Part shown: positions 50,065-62,921 of the stretch, in pieces
Numbering within the stretch: the first letter of the stretch is position 1
Layout of the letters: each line of letters begins with the position of its first letter
Assembly (NCBI RefSeq): GCF_008831285.2
Contig: NC_045138.2
Coordinates: 41,221,115-41,285,114, forward strand
Source: Nymphaea colorata
Taxonomy: Eukaryota; Streptophyta; Magnoliopsida; Nymphaeales; Nymphaeaceae
Reading direction: 5' to 3'
Length of the DNA: 64,000 nt
Made by a program: the position numbers and the translations under genes
Notes under the pieces: model-generated
The model's input: only the letters and a program-made list of their open reading frames with translations
Databases searched by the model: none
What the model was told of the DNA's origin: nothing

Positions 50065-53000
50065 ATGAGTGCCCAAGGAGAGGATCATCATTCTAACCTC
50101 CTACCTGGTAATTTTTCCGCAGTTTTTAGAGCCACCATTATGATTTATGGCGTTACTTTTCATTTATTTTTTCTTTTACCCTCTCAGAATGGTCTGAAAT
50201 GGAGAAAGATCTTAATGCTGATAGAGAATTCCCTTTTCTTATTGATCATTATCGTGCTTTTAGTTGTTTAGAAATGCATGTCTGTGTTTATGGGCGTCCG
50301 CTTTACCTTGACGGGGCTAGACGTAATTGTATGTATTTTATGCAAACCCTATATCTTCAGTGCTCGAAATGCAATTTGATTCCGTGGCTTTCTGCACGTC
50401 GAGTTCGGATCTTTGACCTACTGTTAATATTCTGTAATCAACATTCGTTATGTCTCCAATGGATTTGCAAACATGGGCAGAAAATGACCGTTGATGAATC
50501 AGATGGTACCAAATGATGGTGATTTTCTTGCATTAGGTACTAGCTTATTGGTGGAAGTTCTTTCTGGATAGACCAGTGAGCGGACACGTTACACGACTAG
50601 CCCTCTTGTATACACTACCATCTCTTAGAACTCAACACCCTGCATGGAGTTGGATCGTCTCCTAACAAGGTTCTCGGCGGTGTCAGTCTGCATACACGAG
50701 CCAGCTTCTTAAATATGCAAAAATTAAATGCAACATGCGTTGCCTTTATTGTTTGGTTCCCTGGCGCGGCTGGCGGTTATTGCAAAGAGCATGTGTTAAT
50801 AGAAGTTTGTTATAATAATGACTGCAGTTAGTTGAAAGCAATGCTTCTGTATATCGTTGTTGATGCTGTTATTTGTATTATTTTCTGTTTCGAGAAAGAA
50901 TTGCTGTCTCTTACAGTGAAGGGAGGTTTTTCCTGTAATTGATATGTTAGGTTTATATACAATGTATATAGCACCTCTCTTCTGAGTTCCTGAATGCTGA
51001 TGCTTTTATGTTGTTTTTTTTTTCTCATAGGTTCTCTGCAGAGATTGGAAGACCTGCTATCACAACCGGGGAATAGATCCTGTGCAGATTGCGGATCATT
51101 AGATCCAAAATGGGTGTACGTATCTGAACATTTGATTTTTCTTTTATTTTTTCACTCATGACATTCATTCATCTCATCCAATTTTTCCAGTCTTAGTTTG
51201 TGCTGGATATCAAATTCCTACTTCTGAGTTAAGATTTATATAATATGACTTCTAGTACGTTATAAATGTAATAACTTGGCCAACTCCCACATCAGGATCG
51301 GTCTCTTGATTTGGACCTGAACCTGCCCCTTAGGAGCCTCCTTATAAGCCATTGAAGATTTCCTACAATCTGCAATGAGGGACTAAACCCTTGAGGTCAT
51401 AAAATTTGAAGATATGTGTGGAAGTTATTAGGTGTTAGATGCTTTAATTGCTTGTCCATTATGATCATGATTGTTGGTGCAAGATGTAGAACCCAATTAT
51501 CATTTAATCATGTATAACAAACTGTGTTACTTACGTATGGTTTGTCCACAATTTCTGAAGCCACGACACAATAAGCATTTCCATTGATCTGGAATTTTTT
51601 CAAAAGACTGTGGTTACGTCCACTGTCACAATTATCGTGTCTTAGTCGAAAAAGACGCGTTAAATAAGTGAAAAATAAGTCAGCCATATAAACCGGCAAT
51701 AAGACACATCTTGTTTTAAAAAATGCCAGAATAATGCAAAAAAAGGGTATTATACACGTTTTTTTGTATTTTTATTAATTTCTTATGTATTTTATTTTTT
51801 ATAATTTTCAGGATTTTTTAAATGTTTAAAATTTTTAAAAATTTTCTGATATTCTGGAGATATGCCCGAGATATACAACTTTGTCATGTTCGAGAAATTT
51901 CTCCCCGTATAATACCCGTATACAATATATGTGGCAATGGTTACGAGGCAAAATTAATAATGTTTTTTCTTATTCAGCAAGATGGATTCTTGGATCAGCA
52001 GCATTGCCTAGTTCAGACTAAAAATTAGTTTATCTATTCCTCCTCTTTTATAACTCACGGGAGAATAAGTTGAAGAATGTTGAACAAAAGAAATTTGCTA
52101 TCTCACTTGCATATACTGAAGCTTGGAGTGTTCTTCACAAGCTTCCAGAGAATCATTTGATTGAGGTGAATGTGTTTTTCCACTTTCAGCATTCAGATCT
52201 GATCAATGGGAGGATCATCTATATTTCAAAGCCCTCGATGCTTACAGAGATATGATATCCTCATTAATTTCTGTGATATAACGTGAGATTTTTTTTCTAA
52301 TAAAACCGAATTCCTGCTGTGGATTTAGGCCAAGAAATGCCTTCAGTCCATGAAGTACCTTAAAATAAAGTGACTTCCAATAGAGCAAACATCATCTTAC
52401 AGACACAAAAATGTATGACGCAGTATTTCTCTTTACAATTCCAGGGTGGATGTCTTTTGGTCGGTGGACAAGAGTTTGTCATTAATATGGGCATGGTTCT
52501 CTTGTTCAGAAGGTGTAGTTTTCCCTAGTATTTGGAATTTCTGAACAGAACTACTTAAACCATGTATTTCTGCTGAGCTTTTCAACATGTCTGACAGTTT
52601 TTAGTCTGTTTCACCCTACAATGTTCTTTATCATCGTTGTTTTTTGGGCACTATCTTGCCTGGGCTTGCTATGAATTTATTAGGAATTTAGGATTTAGCA
52701 GAATTGGTGTCTAAGGTTGTTTTAACATTGAAATGTTACCACAGAATTACTGCACATCCAAACCAAGACATTGCCAAATGCAAATTTTGGGCTTTTGGCA
52801 TGAAAAGAGAGTGAAGATGTACATGTGTGAAATTTTTTACAAATAAGAATTGGGAATTTTAACTTTTAGCATCTTCGTTGGTATGTGTTATCTGCCTACA
52901 CACCCATGAGTTGCCAGTCATGTAACGATATTACTGTACAACAGTTGCTAACCTAATAAGGCTCTGTTAAGGAGCTTTGGAACGGAACAGAATACTATTT

Positions 53001-56000
53001 CCATGTTTTAGCAGGATACAATTTTACCAAATTGTAATACAGTTAAGTTACATTGCTTTTCAAAATGTGCCTTGTAGTTCAAGTTGTCAAAGACATCTTG
53101 TAAATGGTGCAGAAAAGTGATATGTGGGTCAAAACTCCGTTCACAATGAGTAGCTTGGTGACATCCTTGGTCTTGCAAACTGCAAGACTGCTCCCAAACG
53201 GAGGTGTTCAGAAGCACAAGTATGTATCCAATTGAAGATTCCCAAATATGTTCTATTGTGGATTCACCTACACATGTATCTTAACATATTATGATTTTTT
53301 GTTGGTGTTTCCAGCACATACCCAACTAGCTTGCTATGCTGTTCTTGCTTGTCCTTTTTGGAGAAGTTCTAGCTAACAAGTTTGGAATGGGCTTTTCAGG
53401 TCGGTGAATATAGGGGCATTCATATGCATAAAGTGTTCAGGCGTTCACAGGGGATTAGGGTCACATATCTCAAAGGTTTGAATACCATCATCTTGTTTGA
53501 GAACTTTTTTTTTTCCCTGTCCTTGACAGTGAACCAAGATATGGCAACTGTAGTCATCAATTTGTGTTCAAAGGATCACAGTAAAGTAGCTAGACATGGA
53601 TGTGGATGTAAATTTCGGGCACTTGTACTTCTCTTGGTTTTATTGCTATTTTGTTCTACAATGAAAACATATTTCCTAACTGTGGGTCATTAATGCATCA
53701 GGTTTTGTCAGTGAAGCTGGATGAGTGGACAGATGAACAAGTTGAAGCAGTAGCTAGAATGGGTGGAAACTCTGTAGTGAATATGAAATATGAAGCATGC
53801 CTCCCAGATAATCTTAAGCCAAAGCCAGAAGCTCCAGCAAAAGAACGTTCTGCTTACATTAGGTAAGTTTAAGTTCTCATCTTATTCTTTTTGGTGTAAA
53901 AAATCCTTATATGTTGATGCCAACTATTGTTTCATACGTTCAGGAGAAAGTATGAGCTGCAAGAGTTTGTAGCTAAAGAAGAAGTCATCTCCCCTGCGTT
54001 CTGTAGCTTGAGAACCTCACAGAGCATGTCCAGTGGTAGACACCCAGATTGTTCCCAAGACCGGAAAGTTGAAAAGCATCATAGCAATCGTTTTCATGGC
54101 ATTGGTCTTAATTTTCGAAATAGTTGGAGGAAAAAAGAACAAGAGCAGAAAGCTACAAACAAAAACTCAACGGTAAGGTCTTTATTGCCAATAGAATGAT
54201 CTAGCTGCATGCATTCAAATGGTTACTGAACATCCATAATATGAAACAGTGAAACTCCTTATACTTTAAGAAGTTGTAGTTGACTGAACTTGCTCGACCT
54301 GAATCTGACAAAAGATTAAAGTCTAATCCGACGACATGACTTCTTGTTGTACCTCTCCTTGAAATCAGGACACACCCATCGGATTTGGACCCAAGCCTAT
54401 GGGCTACAAAAGGGTGGTTGTGTTTATAAGCCAAGTATGTTGTATAACTGGCCACCACTCTGAAGTGGCTTGACCAAAGGGTGACTCATCTGCAAGCATT
54501 TTTTCCTTTCGCGTGATTGCAATCTTTTGACAGTCTAAGCTTACTTTTTTATTATCTGGTTGTAGTTGGGCATGGTTGAATTTGTTGGACTCATCAAGGT
54601 AAACGTGATTAGAGGAACCAACTTGGCTGTCAGAGATGTAGTGACTAGTGATCCGTACGTCATGTTAACAATGGGAAACCAAGTAAGGTTTTTTATAATA
54701 TGCACATTTTGTTTGGTTGCCTGATGAAAATATTGGGATTTTCTTTTTTGCTCTGGAAAGTACTGTGAATGCAGCCAGAGGCTTACATCCTCATAAATTG
54801 TGACAGACATTGAAGACACGTGTGATAAAGAGCAACCTGAACCCAGTTTGGAATGAAAAAGTTGTTCTTTCCATCCCAGACACTGTTCCACCTCTAAAGT
54901 TGGTAAGATAGATTTCTAATCATGCCAGTGCTTGTGAGAGAGAACGTTGGTGCATATATATTACCTGACACTGCACTTTTGGAGACTAATGCAAAAGTAG
55001 GGTGATATGGGCAGTTTCTCTTTAGTGCAAACTAGACTGTTTAGTAATGTCTTGCTTGCAAATTTTATGCCCATGCCTCCTAAGCACAGCCCTCTTATTT
55101 ATGCTTAAGGTGGGACAACTTTTTGTATCAGATCTAGGTATTCATACAATTAATTGCAGCATTATCCGAAACTTTACACATGGGGCAACCACAAACTTAT
55201 GTTCATAGTAATGTGTCTGGTAGACCAGCGTTAAAGTCGTATCCACATATCTACTTTCACAAAGGCTGCATGATTTGTAGAAGTTGCTGGAATCATGGCT
55301 GGGCCACAACCCAATCAAGAAGTTGCTAATCATTGGATATAATGAATATAGTTGGCGGTGGTTGCTGTGACATGGCCATAAAGGATGGAACGACAAATGT
55401 TATTTACTTGAGAGTTCCTTCCTTACCTCCAAATTTCCTTTTTTTTTACCTTTATTTTTCACATCAATTAGGATTTTAGTTGTCATTTACTATAGAGTAT
55501 GAAGCATCTGGGCCATGGAGATGAAGATTAAGCTTCAGGGATTGGAAACAGGTTAGTTCTTCAGACTCAGGATATTCTTGGGACAGATGCTGGTGGATCC
55601 ATGTACTCTGCACCTTAAACTAGTACTTTTGAAGCCTCCTACTACTCAATTTATACATGTAATAATTGTGCATGGAAAACTTGGTCTTAGACAAGGCAAG
55701 ATATCTCATGTAGTATTCAAAGCAAATGCTTGCAATAATTTAACTATGATTATAACAGAGAGCAGCTAAGATACAAAAAGTGGAGAGCTAAATGTTACTA
55801 CTCTTAATATGACCATGATGTTGGTCAATTCATTCCATCCCTCAGATTTTGCTTAGGAATACAAACACAAACACTGAGTTTAGAAAAGAACGCAAACAGA
55901 ATATGATGTAATAAGTACTTGACTATACAGTATCATGCTTCTTGTTTGGTATTCCTGTGGAGAAAATTCTAAGTCTGATTATGAACATTACGTGCTTATA

Positions 56001-57244
56001 CATAGATATAGGGAAATGTTATAAAACTCACCATGACTGACAAAACTGTCTTTTGCATGTCTTCACTTTTGCTGATATCACATTGGAACAAGCCAATTTC
56101 CTTTTCTTTTCTTCTGCCTTTCTTCTTTTGTGCCCGAGCATGCACACATCACTTTTTCATTTTGGGTGTCAGCAAGCAACATCATTATGCAGACCAGACA
56201 ATGCCATGAATGAATTTTGACAAACTTGTTTCAGCTTGATAAATTTCTTACTGAGAAGAAGTGAACCAGTGACATCTTTGTTACTTGCATGAATGACAGA
56301 GAAAAAACGAAAGAATGGAAATTGGGAGAACTTATGCAGGGACAAGAAATTATCATTTTCTCTAGATTGGACCCTGTTTCTGTGTTTTGTGTTTTCGCTG
56401 TCTTAATGCCTTAATTGTTATTTGGAAGCCTTCCACACTTTGGTTGATTTTCCTTGCCTCTGTTGCCTCAAAATAAAACAAAATATGCATTTTGAGCTTC
56501 AATTGTCCTTAATATATGTTTCAGGATCGTTTTACTTATAAGCATAGTTTTCTTCTATGTGTCAAGTGACTGTGAACCTATGGGTGTGTGTTATTGTTAA
56601 AGACCTTAATATGTGTCTTGATTATGTTATAGGATTTCTTTACCTTTCTTTCCTTTCATTTATGTACTCTGAGATATCCCCCAAAAAAAAAAAAGAAAAG
56701 AAATCTGAAAAAAAAGAAATATCTCACCTAGAAGACAACCGGCTAGTTGCTGACTTGCTACTGTATTACATGGAGCTGGTTTTATTTAGAAGCCTAGAAC
56801 AAAATGAATGGCATGGATAGTCCTCGGGTCTGATCAAGAACAGTATTCATTCCAGTGCCTTGATATAGATGCCATTTATTAGTTTGCGAGTCTCATGAGT
56901 TGAACCAAGTTTGGATATGCTGCATTCTGAAAACTAACTAAAATCTGTGGCTCTATTTGCAGCAAGTATATGACAAGGATACCTTCAGCGCAGATGATCG
57001 AATGGGAGAAGCAGAAGTAGATATCCAGCCATTGGTTGCTGCATCTGTAGCTTATGAGAACTCAGGCATCAGAGAGCCAATGCAACTTGGAAAATGGAGA
57101 GCAAGTGAGGATAACAGTCTCGTCAAAGATAGTCTGATAACATTAGTAGATGGAAAGGTGAAGCAGGAAATCACTCTAAAGCTTAAGAATGTGGAGAGAG
57201 GGGAATTGGAAATTGAACTTGAATGTGTTCCTCTCACTCAATAG
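50065..57244 (+). CDS. AGD12: ArfGAP with C2 domain, AGD12 (ZAC) type
   Basis: Exons are 50065-50107, 51031-51115, 53400-53475, 53702-53862, 53944-54172, 54566-54682, 54807-54902 and 56963-57244, giving 362 aa. The N-terminal ArfGAP zinc finger has C32, C35, C52 and C55, and the catalytic arginine finger is R60 in CSGVHRGLG. The first finger half ends exon 2 and the second half is in exon 3. A linker of about 80 residues precedes the C2 domain (about 199-362). Likely calcium ligands are D222, D227, D273, D275 and D281. The family activates GTP hydrolysis by Arf GTPases in vesicle traffic, and the C2 domain binds anionic phospholipids. The linker is somewhat longer than in Arabidopsis AGD12. 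Nearest relatives are AGD11-13, and the exact member cannot be fixed. Introns of 2.3 and 2.1 kb carry repeat relics. Confidence 0.95.
51725..51945 (+). repeat. Dispersed repeat with gtattataca motifs, copy 2
   Basis: This is the partner of 31020-31300 and lies in intron 2 of the ArfGAP gene. Shared blocks include gtattatacacgttttt and gagatatacaactttgt. It is non-coding. Confidence 0.75.
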
Positions 57245-57840
57245 CACATTTGCTGTGTAAAGGAAAAGTATATTTCAATGATCAGCTCAAAAAAAGATTT
57301 CTCTGTAGTTTCTTAACAACTCTGGAGATGCAGCAATTCATAAACCGAGCTTGATGATGACACTTCAACAGTGTCTTCAGCCACGACCATTATCATCACG
57401 GTTAAATCACCACCCACCACAATCCTTGTCTGGTATGGTGCAAAATGTTTAGCATAGAAAATTTTCATTCATCGCATTACAGACCAAATAAGGGATCTAT
57501 TAATAGCAGAACTAGCAGGAAAAAAGAGAAACTCCATCATCGCTCACCAGAACCCATATATGGAAATTAGAACTTTATTATAGTTGAGAAAGAACCACCA
57601 CATAACAAGAACTGATCAACAAGAAACCAATACAGATTTTTACAGTCTTGAATCAGAAGGCTCTCGAGTCATCTCCAATTTCAATTTAAATTCCATTCAT
57701 GAAATTGAAGCCGAAAATTATCAAGTATACAATTATGCACAAAAACAAGAAACAAATCCGCATAATCCCCAACTTCCCTTTTTGATCATTCTCATCATGA
57801 TCACCACCACCAATCTTCACCATTTGTTTGGTTCGTGAGG
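57245..57840. other. Convergent 3' region
   Basis: About 600 bp separate the stop codons of the ArfGAP gene (+) and the glutaredoxin-like gene (-). It must hold both 3' untranslated regions, which may overlap. No gene is visible. Confidence 0.6.
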
Positions 57841-58962
57841 TCAGTAAGAACAGAATGGACACCTGACCAATCCGTTCTCGTTGCACTCCAAGCACCGTCT
57901 CAGAACACCTCCATCGTCTTCCTCATAAACCTTCCTACTGCCATGGCAGTTTTCGCAGGGCACGAACCTCGCGTCGCCGCACACCTCGCAGACGTCGCCG
58001 TTATCTCGCACCGGAAAATCCCGCAGGATCTTCCCCAATTCCCCGACCTCATGTAGATGCCTCACCTCCTCTGCTCCTCCGACGTACGTGCCCCCAGCGA
58101 ACACTTGCGGAAGCGCCGCGCTCCCCCCGAACGCGCTCTGCAATTCCTTCCGGTACGCGGAATCCATCGAGACATCTCGCTCGTCCACGCAAACCCGAAG
58201 CCCCCTAAGAATCGATCTCACCGTGCAGCAATCCTCGTATGTTTTCCTGATCCCCCGAAGGCTCGTGAAATACACCACGATCTTCCCCTCACTTCCTGGA
58301 GGAGGCGACGGCGACAAAGGCGACGCCCTATCGACTGGCAACACCTTCGAGCTCGGGATCGATGCGATCGCCGGCTTCAATTGCCCGGAGTCCCTGAACC
58401 CCAAGTTCGTCGTCTTCACCGTAGCCCGTCTGAAACTCGAGACGACGTCCGTGCCTTCCGGGCTGGTGGATTCGTCAGAAAGATGCATCCAGAGTGGCTT
58501 GGGACTGCCGATGGCCGCTTCGTTCTTGGCCTGAGAAGCATTGAGGCCATGTTGGAGACTGAGGGACCGGCCGAGGGATATCCTCCCTGTGTCAGCAGAC
58601 GGCGCATCGGACAATGAGTCCTCGAGATCATGCATGAGCTCCCAGGCGTCTATGTTCTCCGGGGGGCCGGCGGCGGCGGTGGTATCGGGGTCAGGCAGGG
58701 GATCGAGGACTAGGGAGCCGTAGGTGGTGGAAGTGAGGGCGACGACGTGGTAGGAGTCGCCCTTCCGCTGCGGCGGGTGGTGAACGGCCAAGGGAAGGGA
58801 GTGCGCTCGAGAGAAAGGAGGAGCAGAATGTTGGTGGTGGCCGCCGCCTTGCTCCTGCTCTTGGTGGTGATGGTGGCCCTCTGAATGGTCCTGGAAGTCG
58901 CGACCCGACTCGCTTGTCGTGGCGCCGATGAAACGTGATTCCCTGGAGGTGGTGCAGCCCAT
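57841..58962 (-). CDS. Glutaredoxin-like protein with four CxxC pairs
   Basis: A single exon encodes 373 aa. The N-terminus is MGCTTS, a site for N-myristoylation at G2 with C3 available for acylation. A long low-complexity, His- and Ser-rich region (20-220) follows, with DAWELMHDLED at about 106-116. The glutaredoxin fold spans about 228-315 (IVVYFTSLRGIRKTYEDCC, then LPQVFAGGTYVGG). The C-terminus has four CxxC pairs: C325/C328, C336/C339, C357/C360 and C368/C371, resembling a DnaJ-type zinc-binding module. It matches the plant family typified by At5g39865-like proteins. The usual CPYC or CGFS active site is absent, with SLRG in its place, so dithiol glutaredoxin activity is doubtful. The gene is GC-rich compared with its surroundings, and its antisense frames are shadows. 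Confidence 0.94.
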   Translation of the reverse strand: MGCTTSRESRFIGATTSESGRDFQDHSEGHHHHQEQEQGGGHHQHSAPPFSRAHSLPLAVHHPPQRKGDSYHVVALTSTTYGSLVLDPLPDPDTTAAAGPPENIDAWELMHDLEDSLSDAPSADTGRISLGRSLSLQHGLNASQAKNEAAIGSPKPLWMHLSDESTSPEGTDVVSSFRRATVKTTNLGFRDSGQLKPAIASIPSSKVLPVDRASPLSPSPPPGSEGKIVVYFTSLRGIRKTYEDCCTVRSILRGLRVCVDERDVSMDSAYRKELQSAFGGSAALPQVFAGGTYVGGAEEVRHLHEVGELGKILRDFPVRDNGDVCEVCGDARFVPCENCHGSRKVYEEDDGGVLRRCLECNENGLVRCPFCSY

Positions 58963-59180
58963 CCTTTCTCCCTTCTGTGCCTTCTCTTACACGTTCCCCT
59001 CCCTTCACGCCTCCTCCTTCTTCCTCCTCTTCCCTCTCCTCCTCTGTGGGAGTTGAGAGTTGGTTGCCTTCTGGTGCAAGAGGTCGTCTGCAATTAAGGA
59101 TTCAAGATCACAGAAGGGTAGTGTTATTTTGCGGAATCATCGAAAATGAAGATGGTTTTGTTGCAGTGGTGTGTCATTTT

Positions 59181-59215
59181 AGAGAGAGAGAGGGAGAGAG
59201 AGAGAGAGAGAGAGA
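59181..59215. repeat. (GA)n microsatellite
   Basis: A GA run with one interruption lies about 220 bp upstream of the glutaredoxin-like start. On the sense strand of that gene it is a CT tract, a common plant leader or promoter feature. Confidence 0.95.
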
Positions 59216-61074
59216 CTGTCACCCTGGTCGTTGTTGTCATGTTGGCGATGGACTGACCATCTCTCTCACAAAAAGGCTGCCGTTGAGTGGGAGGAAAGTT
59301 TAAGAACAATGGTAGGAATGATTAGCATGAATTTTACCGGCCGATCTTTCTCTCTCTCAAAATTTTCCTTGTGGTGAAATGATTTCAATCTCTCCAAGCG
59401 GGGAGCGAAATTTTCGGAGTGTAGATATGCGTCTCTTGGTTCTCCTAAGAGATGCAGTTGGTGCATATTTTGAACAGTAGATGACTGTGAATTCAGATCA
59501 GATCCTAATAGAATCTACAGCGACCAGAGAAAATTTAAACTTTTTTTTTCTTATTCGGATCGATGGTGGTGAGAAAGAAAAAGAGAGATCCTCGGGAATG
59601 TGAGATCTTTCAGGATCATTGCTCAAGATTTCAAGTTTTCAAATTCGAATGAAGGGGGCACGCTTTTAATGGTGTGCTTAAATTATTTGAATTTTAAATA
59701 CATTAAAAGTTTAAAATCCACCTTAAAATGAGGATCTAGGATTTAGTGTTCGGATCTCTGCTTTGAGGGTGTCAGACTAAAGATTCATCGCTCGCAAAAT
59801 TTCACTTTTCGGACCTGAGAAAATCGAGGTGACCCGGTTTTCTGGCCTCGGAAAATGATGTGGGTGTCCAAAATATTCTGTCCTGGAATAAATTGACCAA
59901 ACCATACTGTTATATGAGTCTTTTTGTAATCTTCAATCTTGCTTCTTATTAGAACTTACATTGTTCTCTCTCTCACAAAAACTTGGAAAAATTTTCATAC
60001 ATGACATCTGATCAATTATTTAAACTTTTTTACAAGTGCTTCCACGATATTATGGACATTTATGTAATGGCAAAAAATTGGGTGTTCTATTTTAAAAGTA
60101 AACCTAGGTAAACAAATCTTCGACATATAAAAGTAAAAAAGAAAAAGAAAAAATAATATCATACCAATGACTTGCTCTGTAATTTTATGTAAACTAGTAA
60201 AATTTGATTAAGAATAAGGTTCAAACCCATTAGACTAAGCTGTTAACGTACCTATAAGTAAGATCCAAAATGGAAGGACTCATATTTTTCCAAAGCAAAA
60301 TTTTATATTAAAGATTTTGAGAAATATTGAGTGGGTAATGAATGCTAATTCTTATTTCATAAAGGGTGATAACTTACATTGTTTTACCATAGGTTGAAAC
60401 CCATTACGTGAGGACATATGCTCATAATTAAAGAGGAACATATTGCAACATTTCCTGTTTGATGAGGACACAAGGATAAATCTAGATTGAAAAGTTTGTC
60501 AAATCTTGAGGGCCTTGTAAAACTGAAATTCACTACAAAACAAGTTGGAATATGCTAGAAAAGACACCTAGCCAACCTTGGGCTGAATTTTTACACTTTA
60601 ACAACAACTTGTTAGATAAAGAATCGTTGAAATGAAGATTGCTTTTTAGTTCAGTCAGACTTAGAGAGAGAGTACAAGAAGAAGATGACAAAGCCCTTGT
60701 ACTAGACTCGACCCATGTGCGACCTTAATCCGAGCCACTTTCTGGGTGTCTAGACCTTGTTGGGCTCAGGCAAGGGTCCCAAAGGGACCGATAGCGACTG
60801 GACCCGTGTGGGCCAACCCAATTCCACTTACGCGTAGCAGTGGATGGATTAAACCCTGGTTTTGAAAGGAGCACGACGTCCATGTCCACTTGCCCTTGAC
60901 ATGAGGAGCCACTGTCCTTTCCACCCTCTACTTTTTGCTTTCCCCCCTCTCCAGTGCACTCTAGATTTTTGAGAAAATTTTTTCCAGGAAATGTTTTTCT
61001 CAGATGGAAAGACCTAAGAAAATAGGTAGTCCATGTCAAGTCTTCTTTTGACCCAAGTGAAATTTAGGGCTTAG

Positions 61075-61140
61075 TGTGGTTGGTGGGACCAGGGACTTGT
61101 AGAAGGCTAGTCTTTGATTCGATTCTCGTGAGCACCAACC
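61075..61140 (+). mobile_element. SINE-like head with tRNA-type promoter boxes
   Basis: An A-box-like tggttggtggga (about 61077) is followed some 40 bases later by gattcgattct (61116-61126), close to the RNA polymerase III B-box consensus, as in tRNA-derived plant SINEs. The region cannot fold as a real tRNA that I can see. The 3' end was not defined. Confidence 0.4.
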
Positions 61141-61342
61141 TTTGTTGCCGCTGTGCTTTTCACTATTAAATGTGAAGCGCGTCGAGTTGAAAACTCTAGC
61201 GGGCTTTCAATCATTTTATTTGAATGGCAATGGCATTGCCCTAATTACTCTTGATTCTATTCATTTAACTCCTAATTATTTATCTAACCACATAAGATAA
61301 ATTAGAAAGATATCTAATGCATTAAATTTTAAACATTCAAGG

Positions 61343-61410
61343 GGCAGAGTATAGTTGGTCAGACTAGGGGTCATGTAGACGGCACGTCTCCTTTTCGAGT
61401 GGATGCTACT
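61343..61410 (+). mobile_element. Second, weaker SINE-like head
   Basis: The segment gtatagttggtcagactagg is followed by a degraded B-box-like ttttcgagtgg (61392-61402). It aligns loosely with 61075-61140 and may be a diverged copy of the same SINE. Confidence 0.3.
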
Positions 61411-62326
61411 TTTCTTTGAAGTTAAGGGTGGGGTGCACTCTGTCCAGCTAAAAGCGGTCCACTCAAACTCCGACGCAGCCCAAAATGCCAGAGGCAAAGG
61501 AAAATGGGGGACCTTCAAGCTTCATTCAGCGACGATAGGACAACCTCTCCTTCATCCGAAAAGAGTCGATGTACTACCAACTGTATCCAGTTCTTCATCA
61601 TCAATGAACACCATTAAAGACAGCCATTCTTGAGGGTGAAAATGGACATGGTGGAGCTTAATGATCTCGAGGACAGGGACAGGCCACGCAATCTTAATCA
61701 AGGTGTCCCAACCAAGAACCAACATTTACTAATACCACAGAATTTATGAAAATATTACAACGAGAGAATTGGGAGTTTTTTTGTCACTTCATGGAGGTTT
61801 AGTCTATTGCAGCATTTATCTTTTTTTGTCGGCAGACGCCCAGAAAGCACCCTCTGTTTTTACTTGTTTCCATTCCATTACTGATGTATCTTAAGAAGAA
61901 ATTAATGAAGGGAAATTGGTCATTCATGACGAGTTTAAAGCTAAAGCCTTCTTCTTTCAAAGTTTTTTTTTTTTTGGTAATTGGTGCACCGTAGGGTTCA
62001 CTGGGCTCAAGGAGTAGGTCAAGTCAATTTTAGATTTTTTTTTTTTTTTTTTGCTTGAAAGGTAAGGCTCTTCAAATTGCTGTTCATCAATGAATTTGGC
62101 ATTAAGGTTGAAATGACTTTTTGTTTTTTTCCCAAACATATTGGTAGCAGAGACAAAGGCCTACCCCAAAGAATGGAATATATATATATATATAATCTGA
62201 AATCCTCCACTTATTTTGAGTTCCATAGAATCACGGCCACTCCTTCATTACTTGGGTAGGTTTACCATCAGGCAGTGTATTGTAAAAGACAAAGGATTTC
62301 TCCAATCAAACCTGGATGAAGAGATC

Positions 62327-62329
62327 CAT

Positions 62330-62375
<46 letters not shown>

Positions 62376-62376
62376 A
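62327..62376. repeat. Compound (TA)n(GA)n microsatellite
   Basis: A TA run passes directly into a GA run, about 50 bases in all. Confidence 0.97.
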
Positions 62377-62730
62377 GTAACCCATAGCAAATTAAAGTGA
62401 AACGAATCAGGTGTGGAAAAAGGTCTGATTTTTCCCTAGTTTTCCCTGAGAAGAAGTCTTCAAGAAAAAACAAATTCGACAACCAATTCTGATAGAATAA
62501 GCCGGGAGCCTACACGTTGTGTTCCCAAGCCAACGAATTTAGGGCATGTTTGTCGTGTTTGGGTTCCAGTTTTCAAGTCGGTTCCTAATCCTTGTTTTTG
62601 AAAAAATCCAACATGGCAGCAAACGTGAGAACGAAATCCCGGATTTCATATCCAAAACCGGGATTCCACTAGGTGATGTGTAGTTTACTGCATAATTTAG
62701 GTAGGCCAATTCGGGCCTATCTGCAACCAG

Positions 62731-62921
62731 GGGTGGAGCCAAGGTGGGGCCCGCATGGGCCTTGCTCCACTTCAAAAAAATTTGTTTTAAAAATTTATAC
62801 GTAAATTTTAAAAAATTTCACTTGTCCTCTATAAAAAATTTGAAACATGATATTTTGATTCCTATCGAAATTTAGAAACTTTAATTTGGCCCCTCTTATG
62901 AAACATTTCTAGCTCTACTCC
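62731..62921 (+). repeat. Dispersed AT-rich repeat, copy 2
   Basis: This is the relative of 10552-10672. It opens gggtggagcc and closes agctctactc, which are imperfect inverted ends. The AT-rich core matches the first copy over about 70 bases. Confidence 0.6.

Noticed and set aside
58057-58617. 186-codon open frame on the plus strand
   Set aside because: It is antisense to the glutaredoxin-like gene, whose minus-strand frame has clear domains; the GC-rich codons of that gene make its other frames open.
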